Source: Zygnema cylindricum (Eukaryota > Streptophyta > Zygnematophyceae > Zygnematales > Zygnemataceae). From it: 52,020 nucleotides of DNA. Under the pieces are notes generated by a model. The model was given only the letters and a program-made list of their open reading frames with translations, was not told where the DNA came from and did not search any database. The DNA is taken from NCBI GenBank assembly GCA_037447655.1, contig JBBHKE010002891.1:1-52020 (forward strand), read 5' to 3'. Position numbers and translations under genes: made by a program. Below are positions 1 through 10,249 of the stretch, piece by piece. Position 1 is the stretch's first letter, and each line of letters opens with the position of its first letter.

Positions 1-600
1 CAAGCCTACTGAATGAGGGATTTGATTCTCCACGTTTATGGGCGTAAACATAGGCCGTCGGATGCATAATCGGATACGCCTTCGTTTGACACTTATATTT
101 CACAACAAGTGACCCGGAGTAGGTCAATTTTAAGCGCCTGAACGAATAGCATCGTGCCTCGTGGAAAAGTGAACAAATATCCACGACGACCGCGCAACCA
201 AGTGGGTACACGTCGCATTTGACATGTGTCTTCTGCCAAGGAGGATGCGAAGCCACCGGAAGTCGCAAAAAAATATTTGACGGAGGATGTTGCTTCACGC
301 TTCTGTTCCCATCCACTAACCATTCTGACATTTATATCTTAAGTTTCATCCTCCCAAACAAAGTTCAATAAGTCGTAGAATTCACTTTTAACCTTAGCTG
401 GTACAAATATGTGGTCACAATTTGTTGTCAGAGATTCTTTAAAGATTACAAGAATCATATTTATCTATTACATGTAACAATCAAATTCTGCCACGCAAAT
501 AAAGTGTCGGTTACTGGCCCGACACAATGGAACGATGGCTTCAGTAAACAATTTTTCGACGTTTACTGACATCGCCTAATGGAACAACGCTCGCAATCGA
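1..600 (+). mobile_element. Fragment of the AAGGGTGAACC inverted-repeat family (family M)
   Basis: No intact gene. The order of blocks matches better-preserved copies at 12304-13045 and 27599-28479: a 'gattctcc...gggcgtaaac' block near the left edge, a middle block around 200-310, and a right end near 572-592 whose 'cctaatggaac' resembles the 'cctgatggagaa' terminus of other copies. The left terminus is outside the window or lost. Short open frames here are not convincing as genes. Non-autonomous DNA element is an inference from the terminal repeats of the other copies. Confidence 0.5.
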
Positions 601-661
601 CAGGTCTGTAGAGGGCCTACGATTACAAAGACTTCTGTTGCCTTTTTAAAATTGAAACCAA

Positions 662-730
662 ATTAGCGTTGATAATGCTAATTGTTTTAACCCTAATTAT
701 TTCATAACACTAATAGCGATTCACGGTGTA
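662..730. mobile_element. Degenerate terminal repeat of MITE family S
   Basis: The right end, about 705-730, reads AACACTAATAGCGATTCACG and then GTGTA, the 3' terminal repeat seen in complete copies at 1032-1256 and 18014-18200. A decayed opposite arm may lie at 662-683 ('attagcgttgataatgctaa'). No coding capacity is visible. Confidence 0.45.
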
Positions 731-1031
731 GTGTCCCCCGGTTTTTTAGCGTGGAGAGTTTATTCGTCTTGAGGCAGAATTAAAAAGTAGGGTGATCGGA
801 AACGTGGTAAAGTTTAATCCACTTATTTGAATAGTGTTGTTAACAACTATTTTAAGATTGTTGGCCAAAAAAGTCGCTACCGACTTGGTATTGTCAGCTG
901 TACCTATTTGAGGACTTGGAAAGGACTCTACAAGGACAATAAAAGGTTGTGCGAAGACGCTAAGCCAATTACGTCAATCCACGTGCCAAAACCACGTCAC
1001 GCTTGACATGATGAACAGCCCACCGCTACAG

Positions 1032-1256
1032 TACACCGTGCATCGCTATTAGTGTTAACATTTTTTTCGCCGCTTAAAACATCTTTATTAAGTAGACATT
1101 TGTCCGATTTTCAATTTGAGACATTTGGAACCTGAGAATCTTTCTTTTCAATCGCAACCGTCAAATCCACAATTTGACATGTATGTACGAAAAAAAATAT
1201 GTTTTACTTGACTAAAACAAATAGTAACACTAATAACAATAGCGACACACGGTGTA
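1032..1256. mobile_element. MITE, family S, 225 bp
   Basis: The left end TACACCGTGCATCGCTATTA and the right end (reading ...GCGACACACGGTGTA) are imperfect inverted repeats of about 25-30 bases. Both outer edges are TA, as expected for a TA target duplication of the Stowaway/Tc1-mariner type; that class assignment is inferred. The interior shares the run 'TCCGATTTTCAATTTGAGAC' with the copy at 18014-18200. No open frame worth calling lies inside. Confidence 0.7.
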
Positions 1257-1377
1257 CTTCACGGCCTTCCAACCTACATCCGGCTTACGATGGAGGCGCG
1301 ACGACGGCCAAAGGTATCACGAAGGAATACCGGCGCTTACGCCGGTGGGGAGCGCGGGAGCATATAGCATCAACGGC

Positions 1378-1424
1378 ACCGTGTATCGCTATTAGTGTCA
1401 ACACCAATAGCGATACACGATGTA
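1378..1424. repeat. Fused terminal repeats of family S (near-perfect hairpin)
   Basis: GTGTATCGCTATTAGTGT at 1381-1398 is followed after two bases by its reverse complement with one mismatch at 1401-1418. The arms are the two inward-facing termini of MITE family S with no interior left. It could be an extreme internal-deletion derivative or an excision product. Confidence 0.75.
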
Positions 1425-1924
1425 CTGTATTCACGGTCTCCTATTGGCCGTCCGCGAAGCTTCGTTTTGACATCAGTATCTATAAATGTTAGACCATAGT
1501 TCAAAAGTAGGTGAAAGTAGGCCCATACAATATGCCTATTGTATGCAAAACATACAATATAACCTTAAGACCATGGTTCTGACCTATTAGGACAATTAAA
1601 ACATTCGACAAAAATTGGACCAATTAAAACTGGCAAATTTTTTATTTACACCGTCAGATTCAGACGATTGGTCTGTCGCTGATCAAAGTAGCAATTTAAG
1701 AAGATCACATGAAAATCCCATAACACAACTTACGGCAAAGGCGCCAACCAAAAGCCTACCATAAAAACGCCTACTTTTGAACTATGTTTTAGACCTTTGG
1801 TCGCTTTGCAGGAAACCTTTATATAGGCGGTGTGTTTGTCTTGATTTTCATGTTGTCCATCCGCAAGTACGAAAGTCCGCCGTCAACTGTAGTACGGAAG
1901 GGCGATGTATTTGATGTTGTTACA

Positions 1925-2290
1925 GCGACCAATGTAGGGACCACGACAGCAACCACGGCCAATACCACGACCACAACCACACCGACACCGACATCGACCG
2001 GGTAAAATGGCCACGACCACGATCACGACCACACCGACACCGACCGGGTAAAATTAAACAATAAGCACGAAAGCAACGTCGACTGATGTGTCCGATGTGT
2101 CCAGATGTACGGACGTATCCGACCGGAAACAGTGACATGATGCACAAATTCAAAGTACGGTATATTCGCTTTCAAAAACGACAATGTTGCAATGACATCT
2201 TTTTACATAACACGACGGCGACAGCGATCACGAAAGCGACGTCGACGGCGACAACGACCACGACCATACCGACCCCGACAGGGAAACTTT
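1925..2290. repeat. GAC/CAC-rich degenerate repeat, two tracts
   Basis: Tracts at about 1925-2057 and 2209-2285 consist of irregular GACCAC, CGACAC and CGACGG words. Within the first tract a segment ending in 'cgaccgggtaaaat' occurs twice. Between the tracts is ordinary sequence. Open frames across it encode only low-complexity Thr/Arg/Trp runs and are not supported as genes. Confidence 0.6.
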
Positions 2291-2507
2291 GAAATTACGC
2301 GCGATTCGCCAAAAGTGGCGCAGAGGTTGAACATGCCCTAATCAAAAGTAGGAGCATACAGAACGCAGGACCAGCCAGGGAAAAGGTACGGGCGATCGTT
2401 TTTGGAATGGGCATAGCAATCGGGTGTGATAAACGGGCATGAGAAACAATACACAGTACGCGCACGTGTAACGGGCGTTGATTGACTTGTTTGTGTTAAA
2501 ATTTGTG

Positions 2508-2735
2508 TATTTTCTAGGTTTGAATTTATTCTATGTGTTTCTCAGATGGTCTTGTCTAAGTCATCCATACTTGTCGTAGTCACTGGAAGACAGAGATAGC
2601 CATGGCTGCCCCCATAGACAGAAAGAAATAGGCAAACAGGCAGAAAAACTAATAGGTGACCAAAATATGCCCTGACTAGATTTGAATCTGGGTCTGTGGT
2701 TCACTATGTAGACATAAGCCTTATCCAATAGGGCC
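2508..2735 (-). mobile_element. tRNA-derived SINE, copy 1
   Basis: On the minus strand an A-box-like TTGGATAAGGC (2718-2728) is followed about 30 bases later by a B-box-like AGATTCAAATCT (2678-2689), the internal Pol III promoter layout of tRNA-headed SINEs. Downstream come the body words shared with copies at 11225-11490 and 34610-34885: 'cagccatggct', 'cagtgactacgacaagtatgg' in part, and the tail 'aaacctagaaaata'. Target duplications were not resolved. Confidence 0.75.
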
Positions 2736-2799
2736 TTTCCAAAACGCTACACGTTGGTGGTTTAATAATGTATTAAATGATAACGCAACAGTACTTTCA

Positions 2800-3650
2800 T
2801 CTAAAGGACCAAATTGCCGAAACGACATATATAAAGGACAACGCTCACGGACGCGAATCCAACCGTGTAAAATACTTGATCGGAGGGACGTCGTCACCGC
2901 CGACAACCGGTGTGAATATTTGGCGGCCTTTGGACATAGCGGCGCGGTGTGCTACGTGGCGCCACATCATTGGACGTCGGAAAATATGGGAGGAAGAACC
3001 ATGGCTTCCGATTTGACAGGCGTCACCTTGTAGGCCTTGTCGTACAATGGTCGTACAATAAGTACATCGCTCAATGTACCTTCTTGTACTATACAGTGTT
3101 CCTATTGGACTAGGGTTTAGTAGTAGGTAGTCATGAGTAGGCAGACCAAGACTTAGTGATATTTAGGTACCTCTCTCTATGAGAGCCTGTAACTATAAAG
3201 GTCATCTTTGACCAGCCATAACTTACTGCTCGGGTGAGCAAATTCAGTGATTCTTTTTGCTGTGTACTCAGGAGATTCCAAGCTACACACGGGTGTAATC
3301 GGTCAGAGTCTTTCCGTGCCAGGGTGGTGTAGAAACTAATGGTTTTATTAGTATTTTCTAGGTCTGAAAAGAAATATAGAAGTCGAGGCAGTCTATCTCT
3401 AACTTCTCTCTCCAACTCTCAAACTTGTCGCAGTCACTGAGAAATTGGAGAAAGTCTTATTTCACACGAGTGAGCTATAATGGGGTTCTGATTGTCAAGG
3501 GGTCAATCATTTTGGTTTATATCAAGTTGGAGTCGGCACTATCCAGATTAGCTTCTTTTGGATCTGCAAATTCTGTGGGCAATGGAGCCCATAGAATTTC
3601 AGTTCAAATATTCGTGCAAACTGCCGACACTGAAACTAATCATTAGTTCA
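2800..3650 (+). repeat. Long dispersed repeat, copy 1 (possible solo LTR)
   Basis: About 85% similar by eye to the reverse complement of 10250-11000 and more distantly to 35095-35560. Shared landmarks in order: 'aaccgtgtaaaata', 'accatggcttccgatttga', 'cgtacaatggtcgtacaata', 'tcctattggactaggg', the 'ctctctctatgagag' box and 'ggagtcggcactatc'. A SINE tail fragment (3345-3440) interrupts it relative to the partner. Length and promoter-like words fit an LTR, but no TG...CA ends or target duplication were found. Confidence 0.6.
3345..3440 (-). mobile_element. SINE tail fragment
   Basis: Minus-strand words 'tcagtgactgcgacaagttt', a GA-rich run and 'cagacctagaaaatac' match the 3' part of the SINE family. 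No tRNA head is present. The sequence is absent from the equivalent position in the inverted partner near 10400, so it is probably an insertion into the dispersed repeat. Confidence 0.6.
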
Positions 3651-3659
3651 ATTGACTGT

Positions 3660-3890
3660 AGATAGGTGAGTCTTTTGTGATTGTTCAAATGACCGTACAA
3701 AGTTGTGTCTTTTGGGATTGTTCAAATTACCGTACATATTGTCGAACACTACCTACCGACAAAAAAAAATACAAAATCTTTTGGGAATATGACAATCTTC
3801 ATTCAAGCTTACGTGGCACCACTCAATACAGGGGATGTGTACGAAAAGGAGTCTACTTTGATGTTTTATGGAAACCCTGCAGAAGAATTA
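3660..3890. other. Short duplicated spacer before the polypyrimidine tract
   Basis: Two related segments at about 3668-3700 and 3703-3735 share 'cttttgtgattgttcaaatgaccgtac' in part. Nothing gene-like is visible. Confidence 0.4.
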
Positions 3891-3894
3891 CCGC

Positions 3895-4660
3895 TGCACT
3901 TCTCTCTTCCCTCTTGCCATTTCCACTTCCCTCTTCCCTCTACCCTCTTTACTCTTCCCTCCTTCCTCTTTCTTTCAATCTTCGATCTTCTCATTCTCTC
4001 CTTTTTTCCTCCCCGTCTTTGCTCTTCCTACTTCTTGCTTTCCCTCGTCCCAGCTATACCTTGCCCCTTTAGTCTTTCTCTTCTCTCTTCCCTCTCACCT
4101 TTTCCCTCTTCCATATTCCCTCATCCTTCCTCACCTCTAAACTCTTCTCCTTTTGTCATTACCCCCTTCTAATTTCCACTTCTCTCTTTTCCTCTAAGCA
4201 CTTCTAGCTTGCCTCTTACTTTTAAGGCCTTCTTTCCTCTACCTCTTCCCACTTTCACTCTTCCCTCTTTCACTCTTCCCACTTCCCTTTGCCCTCTTCT
4301 CTCTTCCGTCTTTCTACTTTCTCTCTTCCCTCGAGACCTTCCCCACTTCCCTCTTCCCTATTCCCTCTTTTCTTTTCCGTCATCCCTCTTCCCTCTGATC
4401 TCTTCCCTCTTCCCACTTCCAGGTTGCCTCTTCTTTCTTTTTTCTGCTTCTCTTTTCTTCCCTCCCCCTCTTCCCCCTGTCTTCCCTCTTCCCATCTTTT
4501 TAATCCCTTCCAAAATTTTTCCCACTTTTAAACCTCAAATTTTTTTCGGCTTTATTCTAGGTCTTATTATCAATCCTTTTTCCGACCCATTCCTTTCCCT
4601 TCTTCCCCCCTCCTACCCTTCCGTCCACATTCCCATATTCCTCCCTCCCTTCCCCCTGAG
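3895..4660 (+). repeat. Polypyrimidine tract, about 770 bases
   Basis: Almost all C and T on the plus strand, built from irregular TTCCCTC, CCCTCTT and CCACTTCCC words with scattered breaks. Long open frames in all three plus frames encode only Phe, Leu, Pro and Ser, which is what such a tract forces, so none is called as a gene. It directly abuts the remnant 3' end of the copia element at 4682. Confidence 0.9.
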
Positions 4661-4681
4661 TGCATAACATGTTATATGGAT

Positions 4682-4736
4682 TGAAAGGATCTCACACAAA
4701 ATCAGAATGCAAGAAAACAGCGAAAGCATTCAGATG
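4682..4736 (-). repeat. Remnant of 3' LTR, copia 1
   Basis: About 55 bases beginning TGAAAGGATCTCACACAAAA match the LTR end at 7666-7720 with only a few differences. Beyond 4736 the sequence becomes integrase-region coding DNA, so the rest of this LTR was deleted. Confidence 0.85.
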
Positions 4737-6082
4737 ATCGAGAAATCGTAGATAACAAATCCTCGTGAAAATCTACATTCCTCGATTCCTCGATGACATT
4801 TCGAATCGGATCATAAACTCGATAAAGACTTCCTTCAAAACTATACCCCACAAAATAACCACTCCAACTCCTCGATGCAAATTTTCCTTTGCTTTTTTTT
4901 TTTTGAATGTAAACCGATGCAGGGCATCCCCGAATCTGAATATGGTGAAGAGTAGGTTTTCGGTCATACCACAATTGGTACGGAGTTTTAGCGCTTGAAA
5001 TCGATGTAATCCTCCGTTTGCAAATATAATTCGCCGTCAAAATTCGCATCGCCCCATAAATTAATGCTCCTTCCGGATCCGTGTACCATGGATTGTACCA
5101 TTTTTTGAAGAGTACGGTTCTTCTTTTTGGCAACCCCATTCGATTTCGGAAAGTAAGATGCGGTATATTGGTGAGAAATTCCCCACTCTTTACAATAAGG
5201 ATCAAAAGAAAGTAACTCCCCTACATTATCCGATCTAATAGATTTTAATTTTTGCTCGCATTGCCTTTCGGCAATCACATGCTACTCTTGAAAGCGTAAA
5301 AATGCTTCAGATTTGTGTTTAATTAATATTACCCATGTGAAGCGAGAGAAGTTGTCTACCACCACCATAATATATTTGTTTCCACCAATCGTCTCCGGTT
5401 TTAAGTCCCTACATAAATCAATATGCACTAGATCAAGCGGATGCTTAGACCAATGTGTCAGATCTTTGACCGGATGCGGTTTTCGGATTTGTCTCCCTTT
5501 GCTACACCCCTCGCATCCATTAATTTTCTCTCCCGATGCCAAGTCCAATCCCCTTACACTTCCATTTTTTATCATGCGAGGAAGACTCCCCTCGGATGTG
5601 TGACACATGCGGTGGTGCCACAAGGTTAAATCCCCTTTTAATTCAAAAATATGTGAAATTGTGTCGTCAAAACTTGGGGGGGAATTCAGCCGACGCCATA
5701 ACAAACGACTGTTCATCGAATCAGTCACTTCTCCTTCGCCAATATGTACACCGTCGGATCGTACAATTTTTATGGTTGAATCGCCGTACGCGAGTATGGT
5801 GCCTCCTGCTCGTTGAATCTGCGACACACTTAGAAGGTTTAATGAACCTTCAAGTATGTATAAAATATTAATTAGTTTAGTCTGGGTCACTTTTTCAAAA
5901 CCGCGTGCGTCCAAAATTGGTAAGTCCAACAGTACAGTACTAACTGTACCGATCAAAATCACTTGTCCACTTGTGACAGTGATTTGTTTTGGAATCGTTA
6001 TTTGACGCATATCATTGAAAAGTGACGCGTCCGTACATACGTGGTGTGTTGCACCAAAATATATAATCCACTCCTTTTCTTA
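4737..6082 (-). pseudogene. copia pol: dead protease and integrase, truncated
   Basis: The frame opens at about 6082 with the protease site context WIIYFGATHH, in which the Asp-Ser of the usual active site is Tyr-Phe. Next comes the gag-pre-integrase zinc finger (LWHHRMCH, later CEGCSKGR) and the integrase core: first Asp in VHIDL, second Asp in RSDNVGE. The catalytic Glu that normally follows NGVA is Lys. An in-frame TAG lies at 5282-5284 and a frameshift near 5030; the chain continues to about YDPIRNVIEE before the LTR junction. RT and RNase H are absent. Family assignment is firm; the protein cannot function. Confidence 0.9.
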
Positions 6083-6115
6083 TTGCGTAGCTCCTGCAAC
6101 AAATCAAGCGACAAG

Positions 6116-7625
6116 TTAAAGGCGGAAAGATCTGCGCGCCTTCGCCTCTTTCAAAATGTTCGTCTCCAAAAAATGTCCTCCTCCTCGACCATGGCGGCCT
6201 CCTCGACCACCGCAGCCGCCAAGACGACCGCCGCCGCGACCACCATTCCGGCCGCCGATGTCGCCCCTACCGCCGCCGCCTCCATTTTCAGCCTTCGCGT
6301 AACATTGTGGGCTTATATGGCCCCACTTCCCGCAAAAATGGCATTGGCGCTCCTTATCCGGGCAAAATGACGCCATGCGGCAGTATTTGCTACATTGAAA
6401 GCAGGCAATATTGGTCAGATATGAATATCCGAGCTGAGAAGGAGGTTCCCCGACCTTGTCTTGTCCTCTTCCCCCTGTTCCCCTCGGATTTCCACCTCTT
6501 CTTCCTCCTCTTCCTCGAAGATATTGGGCGTTTTCGTTGTTGTAGTATTGAGGGATCCGGTTAGTTGAGGTCCCTTTGATGAGCCTGGACGATTCGCCTC
6601 GGTCGATTTAAGGAATGTGATGATGGAGTCCAAAGTATTGGAATCCCTTGATAGAAGAATATCCCTTAAATGTATCATCTTTTCTGGTAAGGCATGGATG
6701 AGACCGATGCCTTATCACTTTCATGAATAATTTTTCCTAAATTTGAAAGTTGCTCAATGATAATATTAAATCTCTTTGAGGCTTCGTCGATTGATTCACT
6801 TGACTTGACCTTAAAAGAGGTATAATCGGTATAAATGTGTTGCGCCTTATTTTGAAGACTCTTTTCAAAATGATTTTCAAGGGCCACCCAACAATCATGG
6901 GCAAATTTTCGGGTAAGGAATAGATCATGTAAAAAAGTGATACATGATTGAAATAATCCGCCGATAGCGGAAAGATTTTTCTTCGTCCGTACTCGATAAG
7001 CCCTCCGATCCGATGTAGGCATTTTATCCACTCCTTTCACCACTTTCCTAAGCCGTTTGAGTTTAAATTGACCTTTGATGTATTTCTTCCATGCATGGTA
7101 ATGCGTTCTGTTGAAAATGACGATCTTGCCGGACATAGATTCAACCAGTTCGTCTCCTTCACTCCAATCATCAAGATCGAAATCATCATCGATGGGAAGT
7201 TTCCCGTTTCAAATCAATTCCCTCCTCTCCTCCTCATCTTCTTCACCTCCTTTCGTATCACCGACGCTTTGATCCGGAATCGGATCTCGGAATAGTGGAG
7301 GTCTAGTAACACGGTTCGCCTCGGAGATCCGCTGATCCATATAACGAAAAAGACCGTCCATTAACTTTTGAAGACGATCTTCCATCGCGTCATGTTCCTC
7401 GTTCTTTTTCCCCTCATTCTCCGTCTTTTGACCGAACGAATTGATCGGAACGGTTTCCTCAAATTTTTTGCTAGTGAAAGCAAAAGGATTTTCTACTTTC
7501 GGATCTGAAGATGATTCGGATGGATCCGGAGGATCCAGATCCGGAGGTCGCGGAAATATCGGAGAGAGCATCAAATGAGAAGGGGTGTTCTTCTTCTTTC
7601 TACCCATGCCGGCAAAACTAGCCAC
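6116..7625 (-). pseudogene. copia gag, broken
   Basis: Starts at 7625 (MASFAGMGRKKK), 41 bases beyond the LTR edge. An N-terminal Pro/Ser/Asp-rich and Glu-rich region ends in an in-frame stop near 7209; the same frame resumes with GKLPIDDDF and the copia gag domain (YHAWKKYIKGQFKLK, about 7100-7050; CWVALENHFEKS near 6860). Frameshifts follow near 6675 and 6400. The last part carries a nucleocapsid zinc knuckle CHFCGKWGHISPQC (C-X2-C-X4-H-X4-C) and a long Gly/Arg run. Gag forms the particle that packages element RNA in the cytoplasm. Confidence 0.88.
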
Positions 7626-7647
7626 CTTTTACACCTCAATGGAGCAC

Positions 7648-7665
7648 ACAAGCTATGATACCAAT
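7648..7665 (-). promoter_or_regulatory. Primer-binding site, copia 1
   Basis: Directly next to the LTR edge the minus strand reads TTGGTATCATAGCTTGTG, close to the 3' end complement of plant initiator-Met tRNA used as primer by copia elements (expected core TGGTATCAGAGC). It fixes the element's orientation and the LTR edge at 7666. Confidence 0.8.
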
Positions 7666-7940
7666 TGAAAGGATATCACACAAAATCAGAGTGCAAGAAA
7701 ACAGCGGAAGCATTCAGATAATTCACATGAGAGAAAGTTGTCCACAGAAGCCAATATATTCCATAAACGTTTTCTCCCATAAAAGATTAAGTTCCCCACT
7801 CCCTCTAAGTTGCAGTATATAGTACTACAAATGAAACGTCACTACATCAAACTAAAGCCAAACCAAACAAACATAAAGTGCGCACGAAACGCCTACCAAT
7901 CAATTCTCGTCTACACTCAAAACTACATAGTACTAATGTA
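7666..7940 (-). repeat. 5' LTR of copia 1, inner edge certain, outer edge unknown
   Basis: The first 55 bases match 4682-4736. Beyond that there is no second copy to compare, so the outer boundary is a guess; sequence resembling family M begins before 8200. Confidence 0.5.
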
Positions 7941-7989
7941 CTAAACAAACGTACAATAAAACCTCCACACCAAACAAGACCATACACAC

Positions 7990-8700
7990 CAAACGACTAC
8001 AAAACATGATCGTCGCAAAACCGTATCTACGCGAGACCAAGAATCTATGAAGCAATCTACAACACATAATGACGCCAAACCAACCAAGACCACATGCTTA
8101 ACGTAAAGAAAAATTAGTCGGCTACGCGACAAACCGCGACGGCCGATTACAACTTTGTTTCTAATACGCTGGACGAGCAATGACAACCTAACAAGTGGCA
8201 AAGGCCATTTGCCTTCGAACAGGGTGGATTGAAATCCACCGAAAGCGAAGAAAGAATATTTGTCGGAAGATATCCTTTGAAGTTTCTTTTCCTTTGCGGA
8301 AAGGATTTTGCATTTAAAACTTTTTAGCACAATTCATATACTGATAAATTATGCACGTACAAATGTTAAAATTTAGTACGTTTTTACAAATCTTAAACTT
8401 CAACAATGCGTACAAGTACACCATTATGAATTTGTGATTTTCAAAGCTTTTAATATTCTTTGTCGTCTGAGCAAAAACCTACGTGGTTTTAATCGCACTA
8501 AAGCACATATTCATAGGTGCCTTACTGGAAAGACCTGATGGATAAGTGATAAAAATATTAGTGCCACCAAACGTGTCTGTACGATTACTAAAAACACTCG
8601 AAGGTTGACGACACTTAGGCGCGACATCCATTAGCGAAATAGTGAGGTTGTTTACTAAAAGTCATACTGTTTGGCACAGGTATGTACCATATTTTTGTTG
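7990..8700 (+). mobile_element. Family M copy, decayed
   Basis: A block at 8190-8300 (protein-shadow 'SSDKYSFFAFGGF' on the minus strand) parallels 230-310 ('SSVKYFFATSGGF'), and 8530-8640 carries 'gacctgatggataagtg' as in intact copies. No terminal AAGGGTGAACC was found, so both ends are uncertain. Confidence 0.45.
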
Positions 8701-8721
8701 TTTTTGGGAAAACATCTTTAA

Positions 8722-9085
8722 TGAAAGGACTCACTGGATTCTTCAAGGTTACGGGCGTAAACCTTGATCGTTGAATGTTTTGCTTTTACAATCCGATATG
8801 CCATCGCTCAAACCCTTCAGTTTGTGGAAAATGTGGTCAAGGAGGACGCTACGCACAAATACAACGTGTAAAATTGGTACGCGTGGAAAAGAGAAACAAT
8901 ATCCAGACTGAGGATCTCCTTTAAAGCTCCTTTCGCCATCTAGTGACCTTATTGTACCAATCTGATATTTGCATACGTTTTTACAAATCTTAAGTTTCGT
9001 CCACAAATATATATTTTCCTTTAAACTTTGAGTTAGTACAAATATTACATGCATTCTAATTGTTTGTAATTTTTTAGCATCCGGA
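8722..9085 (+). mobile_element. Family M fragment
   Basis: The block 'ggattcttcaaggttacggg' and following 'cgtaaacc' at 8736-8765 match 23-52. The remainder is diverged AT-rich sequence up to the MITE at 9118. No gene is supported. Confidence 0.4.
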
Positions 9086-9117
9086 TATTAACAAACGTGG
9101 TACCAACCAAAATGATA

Positions 9118-9583
9118 GTGTTGTGTATCGGTAGGGTTTTGTCCATAATCGATATGTACCTTTTTTTGGCTTGCCGATAATCGATATATTGGCACGATAT
9201 ATCCAAACTGGTGTTATCGTAAATAAAAGACCGATAATATCTGTTTTTTATCTTGATAACACCGGTACCGATAACTTTCGGCGATAATTGTACGGTTTGT
9301 ACCGTACGAATGTATGGTTTTTTCCGTCGTAGTGAACCATCGTTATTCCATTACACACATTGCGAACAGGTTGTTATCTGTGACATGCCATTCTATATAC
9401 AGTGAAAAATATAATACAGTAAATCATAACATACTAATATATAGCGTACTATATATTTTCCACTTATCGCCGATAAGAAATTTGTTGGCTTTAGAGCGAC
9501 GTATCGGGACCCCTAACCGTTCGATAACCGATAACTGTTGGTATCGGTGTTATCACGATAAATTTCTTGCCGATACACAACAC
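9118..9583. mobile_element. MITE, family B, TATCGG-rich, 466 bp
   Basis: Terminal inverted repeat GTGTTGTGTATCGG (9118-9131) and its exact reverse complement (9570-9583). AAAATGA flanks both sides (9109-9115 and 9588-9594) within a few bases of the ends, a possible 7-base target duplication. The interior is crowded with TATCGGCGATA-type self-complementary words. A second member lies at 25918-26696. Confidence 0.75.
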
Positions 9584-9607
9584 CATGAAAATGAGCTACG
9601 CAAATAA

Positions 9608-10225
9608 AAAGTGGTTTACTAAGGGTGAACTTCCATTAGAGGAAAAGTGGGTTTGTTTACTGGACGCTGTACGATTTCGTACAGATTCGTACCATTTTTT
9701 TTTTGTCAGACAAAACACGACGAAACATGTCTACTGGATGGCTTCAATATTATAGGGGTAAATGTCGACCGTTGGATTTTTCACTTTTTTAGATTCGCGA
9801 AGCAATCACGCACATCGTCAAGTGGGGAGGAGAGTTTCTTCACACTGGTCGCGTACCATTTGTACACGTGAAAATTATAAAAAAAATCCACCACGAACAG
9901 GCAATGTGAATCGAACACATCGTACACGCCATCTGCCTTCGGCCACGGTGTATGAAGGTCGACCGAAATATCTTCGCATGCTCCTTCTGACATCTGCTGA
10001 CCTTAAAAGTTTGCGGCGCCTTTTTGACATTCCATTCCGAAATTTTGATTTTCAATTTCAAAATTAAAATCTGGTCGCAAAATTTTCGTACGAGTCATTA
10101 ACTACCTCCTCTCGTACAGGTTTTCAGCTTGAAGAATATTTCTAGATTTTAAGAATCTGAAAACTAACCTACGTGGCGCCAATCATAATTGAGAAACGAT
10201 GTCTTCTGGCACGACATAATGGAAG
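9608..10225 (+). mobile_element. Family M copy
   Basis: Begins with 'ctaagggtgaacttccatta' and, in order, has the cgtac-rich block with a T run, 'gcgaagcaatcacg', and 'aatccaccacgaacagg' blocks of family M, ending near 'cataatggaaggccgtgcca'. Open frames on both strands (about 70-100 codons) have no recognisable domain and are not called. Confidence 0.6.
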
Positions 10226-10249
10226 GCCGTGCCAGTAAACACTAGAAAT

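Larger units (their letters stand above)
4682..7720 (-). mobile_element. Defective Ty1/copia retrotransposon 1
   Basis: Minus-strand order: LTR edge (from 7666), primer-binding site, gag (7625-6116), protease remnant and integrase (6082-4737), then a 55-base piece of the LTR end (4736-4682). Reverse transcriptase, RNase H and most of the 3' LTR are missing, so integrase runs straight into LTR sequence. The two LTR ends start identically (TGAAAGGAT on the plus strand). The far boundary of the 5' LTR was not found, nor a convincing target duplication. Confidence 0.85.

Noticed and set aside
3895-4660. Telomeric repeat
   Set aside because: Units vary around TTCCCTC and do not match CCCTAAA or any other telomere repeat.
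3677-4667. Long plus-strand open frames up to about 155 codons
   Set aside because: They translate a polypyrimidine tract into Phe/Leu/Pro/Ser runs in all three frames; there is no domain and no start context.
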